From the NCBI GenBank assembly GCA_003243425.1, contig QFQP01000014.1, positions 62,001-126,000 on the forward strand: 64,000 nucleotides of DNA, written 5' to 3'. The notes beneath the pieces are model-generated. The model had not been told where the DNA came from and made no database searches. It saw only the letters and a program-made list of their open reading frames with translations. The DNA is from Archangium gephyra (GTDB lineage Bacteria > Myxococcota > Myxococcia > Myxococcales > Myxococcaceae). Shown here piece after piece: positions 33,802 to 43,641 of this stretch. The translations under genes were made by a program, and so were the position numbers. How positions within the stretch are numbered: the first letter of the stretch is position 1; each line of letters opens with the position of its first letter.

Positions 33802-35157
33802 GTGTTCGTTTTCTGTTGCCTCGCCTCGACAGCGTTCGGCGCTGAAGTCGCGAAGGACGGCAACGGCGGGCGGCTCGACGTCAGCGGCTTCTACAAGTCG
33901 TTGTTGTCGGGCGTGGTGTTGAACCCGAACAGCGTCTCGCTCTCGCGCACCCAGGCGGAGTTGTTCGAGCAGGCGAACGGCCCCGCGGTACCGACGATTC
34001 CAGACGCGGGCTTCTTGAACGCTCACCTCGTTCGCATGGCTTCGAAGTTCCGCTTCGAAGACAAGTTCGAGCTCGATGCCGCGTGGCAGCTGCAACTCAC
34101 CATCGCGTCAGACCCGGTGTTCGCTGGTGGTTCGTCGTTGAGCGGCACGGTGGGCGGGACCGGCATCGGCGCACAACGTCGCATCGTCGAACTCGCCGGC
34201 ACGCTTGGTCAGAGCGGCGGTTGGCGCGTCGACCACAACCTCGATCGACTCGCGATGAAGATCGCGTTGCCGTTCGGCGACCTCACCGTCGGCCGACAGG
34301 TGCTCCCGTGGGGCACCGGCCGCGTGTGGAACCCGACCGACGTGCTGTCTCCGTTCCCTCCGACGGTCATCGATCGCGAAGTGCGGCGTGGCTTCGACGC
34401 GGTTCGACTCGCAGTCGCGCTCGGTGAAGTGACGCAACTGGACCTGCTGTATCTCCCGCAGTTGAAGGCCGAAGAGCAGGGCGGCGTGGCGCGTTTTCAG
34501 ACCAACACCCACGACTGGGACTGGTCGATTTCCTTCGGCAAGTACGTGCGCGATCTCGTCGTCGGCGCGGACATCGTGGGTGACCTCGGCCCCATCGGCG
34601 TGCACGCAGAAGGCGCCTACACCGTGCAGTTGCTCGGCCTCGAGACCGGCCAGATCACGGTCGGCGAACACTTCTTCCGCGGCGTCATCGGCGCCGAAGC
34701 GAGGCCGCACGAGAAGCTGCTGCTGATGCTCGACTATTCGTACAACGGCTTCGGCAGCACGGACCCTTCGAGGTACGCGACGATCCTCTCGTCGCCGCGG
34801 GTGATTCGCGGTGAGATCTTCGGCGCCGGCAAACACCAGGCTGCGTTCGCTGCGAACCTCATCGCGACGGACCAGCTCACGGCTTCGTTGTCGGTGCTCG
34901 GAAACCTCACCGACCCCAGCGCCATGGTGATTCCGTCGGTCGAATATTCGATGACCCAGACGGTGCTCCTTCGCGCCGGCGCCTACGTGCCCATTGGAGA
35001 ACCGCCTGACGCGAAGGCCTTCGACTCGCTCTCGCCCAACGACGTGCTGACCAACTCCGTGGCGTGGCAACAGGCGAGCACCTCGCGTGGCGTTCGCAGC
35101 GAATACGGCGCCTCGTCTTTCGGAGCCTTCGTTCAGGTGGGCCTCTACATTCCCTGA
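33802..35157 (+). CDS. Putative outer-membrane beta-barrel protein of the export operon
   Basis: 451 residues, GTG start one base after the ATPase stop, with a short signal peptide (MFVFCCLASTAFG). The mature chain has amphipathic strands throughout, a Gly-rich part and a conserved core GRQVLPWGTGRVWNPTDVLS...TVIDREVRRGFDA that is typical of DUF1302/porin-like proteins. It ends with a beta-strand signal (FGAFVQVGLYIP) as barrels do. Together with LolA-like, permeases and ATPase it suggests a route from inner to outer membrane for a lipid or lipoprotein cargo. Confidence 0.72.
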   Translation: MFVFCCLASTAFGAEVAKDGNGGRLDVSGFYKSLLSGVVLNPNSVSLSRTQAELFEQANGPAVPTIPDAGFLNAHLVRMASKFRFEDKFELDAAWQLQLTIASDPVFAGGSSLSGTVGGTGIGAQRRIVELAGTLGQSGGWRVDHNLDRLAMKIALPFGDLTVGRQVLPWGTGRVWNPTDVLSPFPPTVIDREVRRGFDAVRLAVALGEVTQLDLLYLPQLKAEEQGGVARFQTNTHDWDWSISFGKYVRDLVVGADIVGDLGPIGVHAEGAYTVQLLGLETGQITVGEHFFRGVIGAEARPHEKLLLMLDYSYNGFGSTDPSRYATILSSPRVIRGEIFGAGKHQAAFAANLIATDQLTASLSVLGNLTDPSAMVIPSVEYSMTQTVLLRAGAYVPIGEPPDAKAFDSLSPNDVLTNSVAWQQASTSRGVRSEYGASSFGAFVQVGLYIP

Positions 35158-35198
35158 CGTTGACCGGCTGCGGCTGACGTGGTTCTCGTCGCGCCGCC

Positions 35199-37664
35199 GT
35201 GGAAGACCTGCTCGACGACCTGAATCCTCCGCAACGTGAAGCCGTGCTCCACGAGCGCGGCCCGTTGCTCGTGCTCGCTGGCGCAGGCTCCGGCAAGACG
35301 CGCGTCATCACGCGCCGCATCGCCTCGCTGGTGCGTGATCGCCACGTGCCCGCGTACCGGGTGCTCGCCGTCACCTTCACCAACAAGGCCGCGAAGGAGA
35401 TGCGTGAACGTCTCGAGCATCTGCTCGGGCCCGCGGCGCAGGGGCTCACCGTCAGCACGTTCCACTCGGCGTCGGCGCTGATTCTCCGCCGTGAAGCCGA
35501 GAACGTCGGGCTCGAGCGCAACTTCGTCATCTACGACGACGGCGACCAGATGCAGGTGGTGCGCCGCGCGATTCGTGATTCAGGCATCGACGTAGCGAGC
35601 GTCACGCCGCGCGAAATTCTCTCGAAGATCGACGGAGAAAAGAACCAGGGCCGCCTGCCGGACGACATGAACCCCGGGGTCGACCCGAAGCTGCAGACGT
35701 TGCAGCGCGTGTACCGCAAGTACCAGGCGATGCTTCGCGCGGCCAACGCGGTCGACTTCGGCGATCTGCTGCTGCTGCTGGTGCACCTGCTCAAGCACAA
35801 CGAGGAGGTCCGCAAGCGCTACCAGTCGCGGTTCCACCACGTGCTGGTCGACGAGTTTCAAGACACCAACCCGGTGCAGTACGCGCTGCTCAAGCTGCTC
35901 GCGCCGCCCAATGGCCCGTACCCCGCGAACCTCGTGGTGGTCGGCGACGACGACCAGAGCATCTACCGATGGCGCGGCGCGGAGGTCGACAACATCCTCG
36001 GGTTCCCGACGGAGTACCCGGGCGCCAAGGTGGTGAAGCTCGAGCAGAACTACCGCAGCGACCAGACGATTCTCGAGGCCGCGCACGCGGTCATCTCGAA
36101 GAACCGCCGACGCATGGACAAGAAGCTGTGGAGTTCGCGCGCGAAGGGCGAGCCGCTCGGCCTCATCATCGCCCGCGACGAGCGGGGCGAAGCCCAGGAG
36201 GTCGCCGCGCAGATTCACGATCTCCGCCGCGACGGCATCACCGACTACGACCAGATGGCGGTCTTCTATCGAACCAACGCGCAGAGCCGCGTGATCGAAG
36301 AGACCTTCCGTCTGTTGCGCGTACCGTACGTGCTGGTGTCGGGCCGCAGCTTCTACGAGCGCGCCGAAGTGAAAGACGCGGCGAGCTACCTGCGGCTGAT
36401 GGCGAACCCCAGGTCAGACGCCGACTTCGAGCGCGTGGTGAACGTGCCTGCGCGCGGCATCGGTGAGACCACCATCGAGCGGCTGCGCGAGTACGCCGCA
36501 GAGAACGGCATCTCGCTGTTCGAGGCGATCGAAGAGCCCGAGCGCGTGGCGTCGTTGGGAGGCGCGGCGGTCAAACGGCTGCGCGGCTTCCGCGAATTGA
36601 TGGACCGGCTCATCGCCTTCGGTCGCAACACGCCCGATGCCACCAGCGCCGCGCGGTACATGTTCGAGCAGACCGCGCTGGTCGCCACCTACATGGCCGA
36701 CGGCAGTGAAGAGGCCATCGGTCGCGCCGAGAACTTGAAGGAACTGCTCACCGCAACGCAGGAATTCGATCGCCAGCGTGAAGAGCGGCTGGCGGCGTCG
36801 GGTCAGCCGTTGCCGGCGATGGTTCCGTTTCCCGACGGGCCCGATGCTGCGGGCACGCCCGACCCCGAGCCGGAAGTCGAGCCTTCGCCGCAGGGCGACC
36901 TGTTCGCCGCGTTCGCGCGGCCGTTGCCTGCGAAGCCCGAGCCGGTGGTGGCCGAAACGCCCGCGCCGGCGCCGGCCCCCGCGGAGCTTCCGAGCGACGT
37001 GGCCCCGCTGGAGCTCGAGGTGCCGCCGCTGCAGGGCTTCCTCGAGCAGTTGAGCCTCGTGGGCGACGCTGACGGTGAGACCGGTGTCGGCAAACAGCGC
37101 GTGTCGTTGATGACCATGCACGCCGCCAAGGGCCTGGAGTTCGACGCGGTCTTCATCACCGGCATGGAAGAAGAGATCTTCCCCAGCCGTCGCGCGACCA
37201 AGCCCGAAGCGAGCGAAGAGGAGATGAACGAAGAGCGGCGTCTTTGTTACGTCGGCTTCACGCGCGCGCGTCGTCGTCTCTTCTGCTCACTTGCACAGAG
37301 CCGGGCGCTGTTCGGCGAGCTCAAGTTCAACCCCCCGTCGCGGTTTCTGGGTGAAGTGCCGCAGGAGCTGTTCGGGCTTCACGAGATCCCGGAAGTCGAA
37401 CGCCCGCGCCCCATGCCTCCGATGATTCGTCGTCGCGGCGGCGGTGACGACGACGGCGTGCACGTCGATCGCACGTACGATCAGTCCACCGACTTCCATC
37501 AGGGCGGTGACGAAGAAGTGAAGGGCATGCGCGTTTCGCACTCGCAGTTCGGCAAGGGCAAGGTCATCGAAGTTGTCGGCAAGGGCCCCAACGCCAAGCT
37601 CACGATTCAGTTCGACAACTTCGGCGTGAAGACCGTCATCGCGCGGTTCCTCACGCCGGGCTGA
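35199..37664 (+). CDS. pcrA: UvrD/PcrA-type superfamily 1 DNA helicase
   Basis: 821 residues, GTG start. 3'-5' helicase of repair and replication. Motifs in order: NPPQREAVLH (Q), LAGAGSGKTRVITRR (I), VLAVTFTNKAAKEM (Ia), VDEFQDTNPVQ (II), GDDDQSIYRWRGAE (III), LEQNYRS (IV), VSLMTMHAAKGLEF (V), CYVGFTRARRRLF (VI). A Pro/Glu-rich insert of about 70 residues (about 540-610) interrupts domain 2B, and the C-terminus has the PcrA Tudor-like module (GMRVSHSQFGKGKVIEVVG). Stop TGA forms TGATCA with the convergent FIST gene. Confidence 0.95.
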   Translation: MEDLLDDLNPPQREAVLHERGPLLVLAGAGSGKTRVITRRIASLVRDRHVPAYRVLAVTFTNKAAKEMRERLEHLLGPAAQGLTVSTFHSASALILRREAENVGLERNFVIYDDGDQMQVVRRAIRDSGIDVASVTPREILSKIDGEKNQGRLPDDMNPGVDPKLQTLQRVYRKYQAMLRAANAVDFGDLLLLLVHLLKHNEEVRKRYQSRFHHVLVDEFQDTNPVQYALLKLLAPPNGPYPANLVVVGDDDQSIYRWRGAEVDNILGFPTEYPGAKVVKLEQNYRSDQTILEAAHAVISKNRRRMDKKLWSSRAKGEPLGLIIARDERGEAQEVAAQIHDLRRDGITDYDQMAVFYRTNAQSRVIEETFRLLRVPYVLVSGRSFYERAEVKDAASYLRLMANPRSDADFERVVNVPARGIGETTIERLREYAAENGISLFEAIEEPERVASLGGAAVKRLRGFRELMDRLIAFGRNTPDATSAARYMFEQTALVATYMADGSEEAIGRAENLKELLTATQEFDRQREERLAASGQPLPAMVPFPDGPDAAGTPDPEPEVEPSPQGDLFAAFARPLPAKPEPVVAETPAPAPAPAELPSDVAPLELEVPPLQGFLEQLSLVGDADGETGVGKQRVSLMTMHAAKGLEFDAVFITGMEEEIFPSRRATKPEASEEEMNEERRLCYVGFTRARRRLFCSLAQSRALFGELKFNPPSRFLGEVPQELFGLHEIPEVERPRPMPPMIRRRGGGDDDGVHVDRTYDQSTDFHQGGDEEVKGMRVSHSQFGKGKVIEVVGKGPNAKLTIQFDNFGVKTVIARFLTPG

Positions 37665-38796
37665 TCACGTCAGCATCAGCAGGCCGGTCATCAGGTTGCC
37701 GTGGTCGGGCTTGCCTTGATCGTGACACCCCTGCTCACCGAAGTGGAACGCGCCGGAGATCGGCGTCTTGCCCGCGGTGCCCTTGAGCGCGTCGACCATG
37801 GGCTGCGTGTCGGGCTCGATCGCGAGCATGCACCCCCGCGCAATAGAAGAGGAGGACGCCCTTGAGCGGCTTGCCGTTCAGCCTGGCCGCCGCGCGAGAG
37901 ACGAGGTTCGCAGGGCGGCCCTGCATCGCGAGCTTGGTCGACTTCATCAGCGAAACCGTTTCACCCACGTTCACGCTGGCGAACGACGCGATCGACCTGC
38001 CGTTCACGATGCGCTCCGGGTGCACGAGCGTGAAGCCCGAGGAGCGGTGAGCGCCGAGCGGCGTGAGCGTGGTCTTGTCGAGAATCTGTTCGCCGCTGGT
38101 GATGGACGCCTTGAGCGCACCACCGAGCCACTGGTCGTAGAGCTGCGCGGCGGGCTTGCCGTCGATCTCGTGAATCGTTCTACCGTCGGCCTTCGTCACC
38201 ACGCCCTTGAACTGCGCAGGCATCGCGCCCGAGACCCAGTTGGCGACGATCTCGCCGGGCCACTTCACGAGCGCGAGCGCGGCGCCGGCCTTGAGCGTCG
38301 TCTCGTGCGTGAACACGCTCCACTTGCCACCGATGGTGTCGTCGGCGGCCGAACCGCCGAGCAGTGGCACGTTGCCCAGCTCCGGCGCGAGGTCGCGGAG
38401 CAGCGCTTCTTCTGTGCCCGGCGTGGCGTGAAAGAGCGCGAAGGTCGGTGCGTCGAGGTGCTTCCTGGCCTGGCGCGCGAGTCGCGCTCCGCTGCCGGCA
38501 TCGGTTTCGCTCGCCACACTCGCGGCGACGCCGTCGCCCGTGAGCCAGAAGGCCGACGCTGCCTTCGGCCCACGCACCACGCTCGCGTTGCCGATGACCG
38601 AGCGGCACGACGTCACGCCCACGAACGGGACACCGGGCAGCGCGCTCGCGAGGGACGCGCGCAGGTTCTCGGCGCTCACTCCTTCGGTGCACGCGATGAA
38701 GCCGAAGCGCGCGTCGCGAGCGCCTTCGACGAGGTCCTTCGTCATCGTGGCGAGATCCGTACTGGTCGATTGGGTCGAGACGCACGCGGTGGTCAT
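37665..38796 (-). pseudogene. FIST domain sensory protein, frameshifted near the 3' end
   Basis: FIST proteins are small-molecule (amino-acid) sensors found alone or fused to signalling domains. FIST_N (about 20-200: VGVTSCRSVIGNAS, PLLGGSAADDTIGGKW) and most of FIST_C (LNGKPLKGVLLFYCAG) are intact to a run of five G (C on the plus strand, 37833-37837). As printed the frame is lost there and stops at 37735. Removing one G restores CMLAIEPDTQPMVDALKG and so on to a TGA at 37665-37667, 376 residues in all, directly against pcrA. A sequencing or slippage error is likely. Confidence 0.82.
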
Positions 38797-38882
38797 CGGT
38801 CGTCAATCTTCTCATCGGTGACGCGTCGCGTGTGGCGTCGAAATTGGTGCGCTCTGTGCGACGCGCGTATACCGGGTCGTGC

Positions 38883-40034
38883 ATGCCCTCCTTTCACGAC
38901 GACGACGGCTCGAGCGACGGAAGCATCAGCAGTACGGCCTGGCATCCGCCTCCGCCCCCGACGTTGCAGGTGCCGAAGTTGGAGGTGACCGAGGAGCTGC
39001 TGCGCGCCTTGCCGAAGACGGACCTGCACTGTCACCTCGACGGCAGCATGCGGCTGTCGACGATCCTCGAGCTCGCGCAGAAGCAGGGCGTGAAGTTGCC
39101 GGCCGACACTGAAGAAGGGCTCGCGAAAGCGATTCACAAGGGTGAGATCTGCGAGAGCCTCGAGGACTACCTCGTCGCCTTCGACGTGACCTGCAGCGTG
39201 TTGCAGACCGAAGAGGCGCTGTACCGCGCGGCCTACGAGCTCGGCGTCGACGCGGCCGCTGAAGGCGTTCGCTACATCGAGGTTCGCTACGCGCCGGTGC
39301 TGCATCAGGCGCGAGGGTTGAAGCTCACCACCATCATCGACTCGGTGCTCGAAGGCCTGCGCGCCGCGAAGCACCAGACGCGCATCAAGTACGGCGTGAT
39401 TCTGTGCGGCATCCGCCACATGAGCCCCGAGGTCTCACTGCGCCTCGCCGAGCTGTGCGTCGCGTACAAGAACCGCGGCGTCGTGGGCTTCGATCTCGCG
39501 GGCGCCGAAGCGAACTTCCCGGCGAAGGAACACCGTCAGGCCTTCCAGCTCATCCTCAAGAACAACGTGAATTGCACCGCGCACGCCGGTGAAGCGTACG
39601 GCCCGGAATCCATCGGCCAGGCGCTGCACTACCTCGGCGCGCATCGCATCGGTCACGGTGTGCGGCTCCGCGAAGACGGCGACCTGCTCAATTACGTGAA
39701 CGATCACCGCGTTCCGCTCGAGTGTTGCCCCTCGTCGAACCTGCAGACGCGCGCGGTCACCGCGATGAAGGCGCACCCGCTGAAGTTCTATTTCGACTAC
39801 GGGCTACGCGTGACGATCAACACCGACAACCGGTTGATCACCGACACCACCTGCACGCGCGAATACATGGTGGCGCACAAGGAGCTCGGGCTCTCGCTCG
39901 AAGACCTCACCACCATCATGGTCTCGGGCTTCAAGAGCGCGTTCCTGCCGTTCCGCGAGAAGCAGGATCTGCTCAAGCTCGTGAATCAGGAAATCGAAGC
40001 GACGCTCAAGGCCTTCGAGCGCAAACAGAAGTGA
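38883..40034 (+). CDS. add: Adenosine deaminase family protein
   Basis: Hydrolyses adenosine to inosine. 383 residues from 38883. Zinc ligands in KTDLHCHLDGS (His pair), His in CTAHAGEAYG with the proton-shuttle Glu, and Asp in TINTDN; the second metal-side residue, Asp in mammals, is Asn, as in many bacterial members. GHGVRL and the substrate helix are present. An N-terminal tail of about 35 residues (Asp/Ser/Pro-rich) precedes the barrel. Stop is one base from the convergent membrane protein gene. Confidence 0.93.
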   Translation: MPSFHDDDGSSDGSISSTAWHPPPPPTLQVPKLEVTEELLRALPKTDLHCHLDGSMRLSTILELAQKQGVKLPADTEEGLAKAIHKGEICESLEDYLVAFDVTCSVLQTEEALYRAAYELGVDAAAEGVRYIEVRYAPVLHQARGLKLTTIIDSVLEGLRAAKHQTRIKYGVILCGIRHMSPEVSLRLAELCVAYKNRGVVGFDLAGAEANFPAKEHRQAFQLILKNNVNCTAHAGEAYGPESIGQALHYLGAHRIGHGVRLREDGDLLNYVNDHRVPLECCPSSNLQTRAVTAMKAHPLKFYFDYGLRVTINTDNRLITDTTCTREYMVAHKELGLSLEDLTTIMVSGFKSAFLPFREKQDLLKLVNQEIEATLKAFERKQK

Positions 40035-40035
40035 A

Positions 40036-41145
40036 TCACGACGTGTAATAGGCCTGCGCGAAGCGCACGGTCATCAACACCAGAATCGCGCTCGCGAACG
40101 CGAACCACGCTCGTTGCCTGACCTTCGAGTCGAGCGCGATCGCCAGCTGCAGGAACACCGGGAACACCGCGAGTGCGTAGCGGCCGAGCCCGATGAAGTC
40201 GCGGCTGGTGATGATGGGAATGCCGATGGCGACCACCACGTACGCCGAGTAGCCCCAGCCGAGCGTCTTGCGCATGGGCCACGCGAGCCCGACGCACAGA
40301 AACGCGAGCGCGGCGTGCAGCGCGGGGAAGGTGAGGTCGACGGGCTTGAACTTCGAGAGCGCGCCGTATTTCAGCCACGTCTCGGGGCCGCCGAGCTGAC
40401 CCCAACCGGCCTGCGTGGTGGCGAACGCGAATGGGTCTCCGAACTTCCACCACAGGAACGTCATGAAGCCTGCCAGCCCCAGTCCAGCGAATACGGGAAG
40501 GAAGTCGATCGCGCGCAACCGTTCACCACTCGCGCGCCGCTTCTCGAGCGACCTCAGCGTGAGGCCGATGACGACTGCCGGCGCGATGGGCCGTGTGGCG
40601 GTCGCGACGATGCCGAACACCGTGGCCCAGCCGGTGCGGCCACGCTCGAGGTGGAAGAACGCCGACGTGATGCAGAGCAGGAAGAGCGCGTCGGAGTAGA
40701 CGGCTCCGAAGATGTAGAACGCGAAGGGCCACGACAGCAGCAGCCACGTCGCGAGGCTCGCTTCGTTGGGCCGCATCAATGTCGCCCACTTCGAGAACAC
40801 CACTGCCGCGAGCGCGCCGCAGATGATGGTGACGATCGTCCCCGCGATGAAGACGTTGACGCCGCTGATGAAGATGAGCCCGCGCATCAAGAGCGGATAC
40901 GCGGGGAAGAACGCTGCCGCGCTCTGTTCGGTCGACGAGAACGTGTAGCCGCGAAGCGCGATCTGTTCGTACCAGCCCGCGTCCCAGCGAACCCACATGT
41001 CGAGGAAGGGCCAGGCTTCCAGCACCGGTGAGGTGCGGCCGTGACCACGAACGCCGAGGGTGAGCTCGGTGATGGTGCCGACGATCAGCAGTCCGAGCAG
41101 CACACCGAAATATCGAAGCAGCACTCGGCTGGGCGGAAGCGTCAC
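40036..41145 (-). CDS. PIG-V/Gpi18-like mannosyltransferase
   Basis: 369 residues from GTG 41145, about ten membrane helices. The PIG-V signature is present: WVRWDAGWYEQIALRGY near the N-terminus and FFPAYPLLMRG. Bacterial homologues of this GT-C family transfer a polyprenyl-phosphate sugar on the periplasmic side. Starts 24 bp from the divergent O-antigen-ligase-like gene; part of a block of four polytopic glycan enzymes. Confidence 0.85.
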   Translation of the reverse strand: MTLPPSRVLLRYFGVLLGLLIVGTITELTLGVRGHGRTSPVLEAWPFLDMWVRWDAGWYEQIALRGYTFSSTEQSAAAFFPAYPLLMRGLIFISGVNVFIAGTIVTIICGALAAVVFSKWATLMRPNEASLATWLLLSWPFAFYIFGAVYSDALFLLCITSAFFHLERGRTGWATVFGIVATATRPIAPAVVIGLTLRSLEKRRASGERLRAIDFLPVFAGLGLAGFMTFLWWKFGDPFAFATTQAGWGQLGGPETWLKYGALSKFKPVDLTFPALHAALAFLCVGLAWPMRKTLGWGYSAYVVVAIGIPIITSRDFIGLGRYALAVFPVFLQLAIALDSKVRQRAWFAFASAILVLMTVRFAQAYYTS

Positions 41146-41169
41146 GGCGCGCGGAATGTAGTGTAAGGC

Positions 41170-42378
41170 GTGGCCTCTGTGCGGTTGGCCACGTGGCGCT
41201 TCGGCGCGCTGATGCTCTGGGTGATCGGCGTGCAGGTGCACGAAGTGTTCGCCACCATCGGCCTCGCGTTGACCGTGCTGCTCAACCTCTTTCACGGAGG
41301 CCGGAGGGTCGAGGTGAAGGGCCACGCCGCGCTCCTCCTCTTCATCGCGTGGTCGCTCGTCGCGCCGACCGTCACCGGCAACCCACCCAGCGGGGCCGGC
41401 ATCGCACGCAGCATCGACTGGCTGACGATCCCGTTCGTGATTCGGGCCGCGAGCGAACTCACGCCGAAGCGCTGGGCGGCGCTGTCCATCGCAACCGGCC
41501 TGACGCTGCTCGTCTCGTCATTCGTCGCAGCGCTCCAACACTTCGGTCTGTGGCCCGCCGAAGACTTCTTCGCGCCGTTGGCGTTCATGAAGATCCCCTT
41601 CCACCGCGTCTACGAACCCATCGGCGAGAGCGGTCGCTTCATGGCCGGCGGCCTCCTCTTCCATCGCCTCAAATTCGCGCACGTGTCGGGCCTCGCCGTC
41701 GTCGCGCTGGTCGTCGCGTGGAAGCACCTGTTCGGCTGGTCGCGCTGGTTCGTCGCCCTCTGCGCAGTCATCGGCTTCATCGCCGTCTGGCTGTTCCCCT
41801 ACGCCCGCCTCGGCGCCGTCGCGATGACCGTGGGCGTGGCGGTCTCCATCGTCCTCACGGCGGCTTCGTTGAAACGCGCGCTGCTGCTCGTCGGAGTGCT
41901 CGGCCTCGTGGGCGTGATGTCCATCGCGGCCATCGGGCCACTGCGTGACCGCTTCATCTCGTCCTTCTCCGATGAGGGCAGCGGCCAACGCAGCCAACAC
42001 CTCGCGGCCGGTCTCACGGCGATTCGTCAGCACCCGATCGCGGGAGTTGGTCCCGGTCAATTCCGCCCATCGAAGTTCGGCGACGACACGATGGCGGAGC
42101 ACGTGCGCGACAACCCCGGCAAGGCGCACAACCAGCTCGTCTCGATGGCCGCTGAAACCGGCATCGTCGGCGCCGGGCTCTTCGTCGCGCTGCTGGGCAC
42201 ACTCGCACTCCGCGCGCGACGGGCACGCATCGGAGCGCTCGCCCTCGGCGCGCTCGCGCTCTTCGTCACGCTCTCCCTCGCGCACGACCCGCTCTTCCAG
42301 GCGCCGTTCTCGATGGCGTTGGTGCTGCTGCTCGGCCTGGGAACGTCACTCGAGAACGACGCGGCCGCGAAGCCGTGA
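41170..42378 (+). CDS. O-antigen ligase/polymerase (Wzy_C) family protein
   Basis: 402 residues, GTG start, about ten membrane helices. Family marks: large periplasmic loop with HPIAGVGPGQF and KAHNQLVSMAAETGIVGAG, and the RLGAVAMTVG helix. Members join O-antigen or polymerise oligosaccharide repeats. Its 3' end overlaps the convergent glycosyltransferase by 33 bp. No other O-antigen genes lie in this window. Confidence 0.85.
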   Translation: MASVRLATWRFGALMLWVIGVQVHEVFATIGLALTVLLNLFHGGRRVEVKGHAALLLFIAWSLVAPTVTGNPPSGAGIARSIDWLTIPFVIRAASELTPKRWAALSIATGLTLLVSSFVAALQHFGLWPAEDFFAPLAFMKIPFHRVYEPIGESGRFMAGGLLFHRLKFAHVSGLAVVALVVAWKHLFGWSRWFVALCAVIGFIAVWLFPYARLGAVAMTVGVAVSIVLTAASLKRALLLVGVLGLVGVMSIAAIGPLRDRFISSFSDEGSGQRSQHLAAGLTAIRQHPIAGVGPGQFRPSKFGDDTMAEHVRDNPGKAHNQLVSMAAETGIVGAGLFVALLGTLALRARRARIGALALGALALFVTLSLAHDPLFQAPFSMALVLLLGLGTSLENDAAAKP

Positions 42379-43641
42379 ACGCTGTTCGGGCGTGAGCTGC
42401 TTCTTTCCGCGAACCCCCATCGCGACCCACTCACAGTCTTCGATGCCGTCGAGCTCCCGCTTCATCAGCGCCATGGCGTAGCTGTCGACGACCAGCGGCC
42501 TGGTGGGCAACCGGCCTGCGGCCAGCATCCACGACGGCTCGAACGAGAACACGCACTGGTCCTTCGGCAGGTTCATGCGCGCCAGCGCGAGGTGATCTTC
42601 ACCGCGATTGGGAATGCGCTTGATGACGAAGAACAGCGAGATGCAGAGGAACACGGCGCCGGCGAACAGGAAGCCGCGGCCTGCGATGTCCTTCTCCTTC
42701 AGGACCCAGCTCACGAACGCACCGGCGAGCACCGCTTCAGACGCCACGAGGTGCGCGTTGTATTGGCTCCACCACGCCGCGGTCGCGAAGAACGAAATCA
42801 GCGTCAGCACCCACGCGGTCGTCACGATGCGGTGGCGAATGATGAACAAGGAAGCGGTGGCGAGAATCGGCGACGCCAGGTGACGCAGCGCCACGATCTG
42901 TTCGAACCGTTGCAGCCGGGGAAAACCGTCGGGCGGGCGGCCGAAGTGGAAGAAGAGCGTCTGCTTCACGAACTCCACCGGCGCGAGCAACGCGAACGGC
43001 AACACCGCCGCGAAGAACACGCCGGCTGACAACAGCGTGAAGCGAACGCGCTCGCGGTTGTCGGGCAGCGCCCACAACGCGCCGACGATCCACATCGCGG
43101 CCCAGAGCTTGAACGCCATCGCCACGCCGGCGAGCACCGCCGCGAGCCGGAACCGCTTCGTCATCACCGACAGCGTCATCGCCAGCACGCAGGCGTTGAG
43201 CAGCGGCTCGATGAAGGGCCCGCGCTCCACCTGAACGATCTCCGGGTAGGTCGCGTAGACGAACGCAGCGAACAACGCAGCCCAGCGGGAACGCGACCAC
43301 TCGAGCGTGACCGCCCAGACCAGCACCACGTTGAGCACGCCGAGGCCCGAAGCGATCCACCGCGCGAGCGCGAAGGCCCCGTCCACTCCAACCAGCACCG
43401 ACGACCACGCCGACGTTCCCGCAAGGAACAACACGATGCCCGGCGGGTGAACGAACACGAAGTCGCGGTACGGCATGAAGCCCTTCAACAGCAGCGAGGC
43501 CGCCGTGAAGTACACGCCCTCGTCGTAGTCGACGCGGTAGGTCCACGGTCCTTCGGCGCCGAAGAACGGCACCACGCGCAGCACGAACGCGAGCGAGGCG
43601 ACGACCGCGAGCGCGAATCTGTCACTCGAGGTGGAAGTCAT
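42346..43641 (-). CDS. ArnT/PMT-like GT-C glycosyltransferase
   Basis: 431 residues, about eleven membrane helices. The first periplasmic loop has YDEGVYFTAASLLLKG and FVFVHPPG, the Asp/Glu motif and HPPG of the PMT/ArnT superfamily, which use polyprenyl-phosphate sugars. C-terminal soluble tail (about 350-431) ends in KQLTPEQRSRLRGRV. Overlaps its upstream neighbour by 20 bp. Confidence 0.85.
   Translation of the reverse strand: MTSTSSDRFALAVVASLAFVLRVVPFFGAEGPWTYRVDYDEGVYFTAASLLLKGFMPYRDFVFVHPPGIVLFLAGTSAWSSVLVGVDGAFALARWIASGLGVLNVVLVWAVTLEWSRSRWAALFAAFVYATYPEIVQVERGPFIEPLLNACVLAMTLSVMTKRFRLAAVLAGVAMAFKLWAAMWIVGALWALPDNRERVRFTLLSAGVFFAAVLPFALLAPVEFVKQTLFFHFGRPPDGFPRLQRFEQIVALRHLASPILATASLFIIRHRIVTTAWVLTLISFFATAAWWSQYNAHLVASEAVLAGAFVSWVLKEKDIAGRGFLFAGAVFLCISLFFVIKRIPNRGEDHLALARMNLPKDQCVFSFEPSWMLAAGRLPTRPLVVDSYAMALMKRELDGIEDCEWVAMGVRGKKQLTPEQRSRLRGRVVLE

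Noticed and set aside
39831..39842. Asn in place of the second Asp of adenosine deaminase as a loss of function
   Set aside because: The NTDN form is, as far as I recall, usual in a large bacterial subgroup, so it is not unusual.
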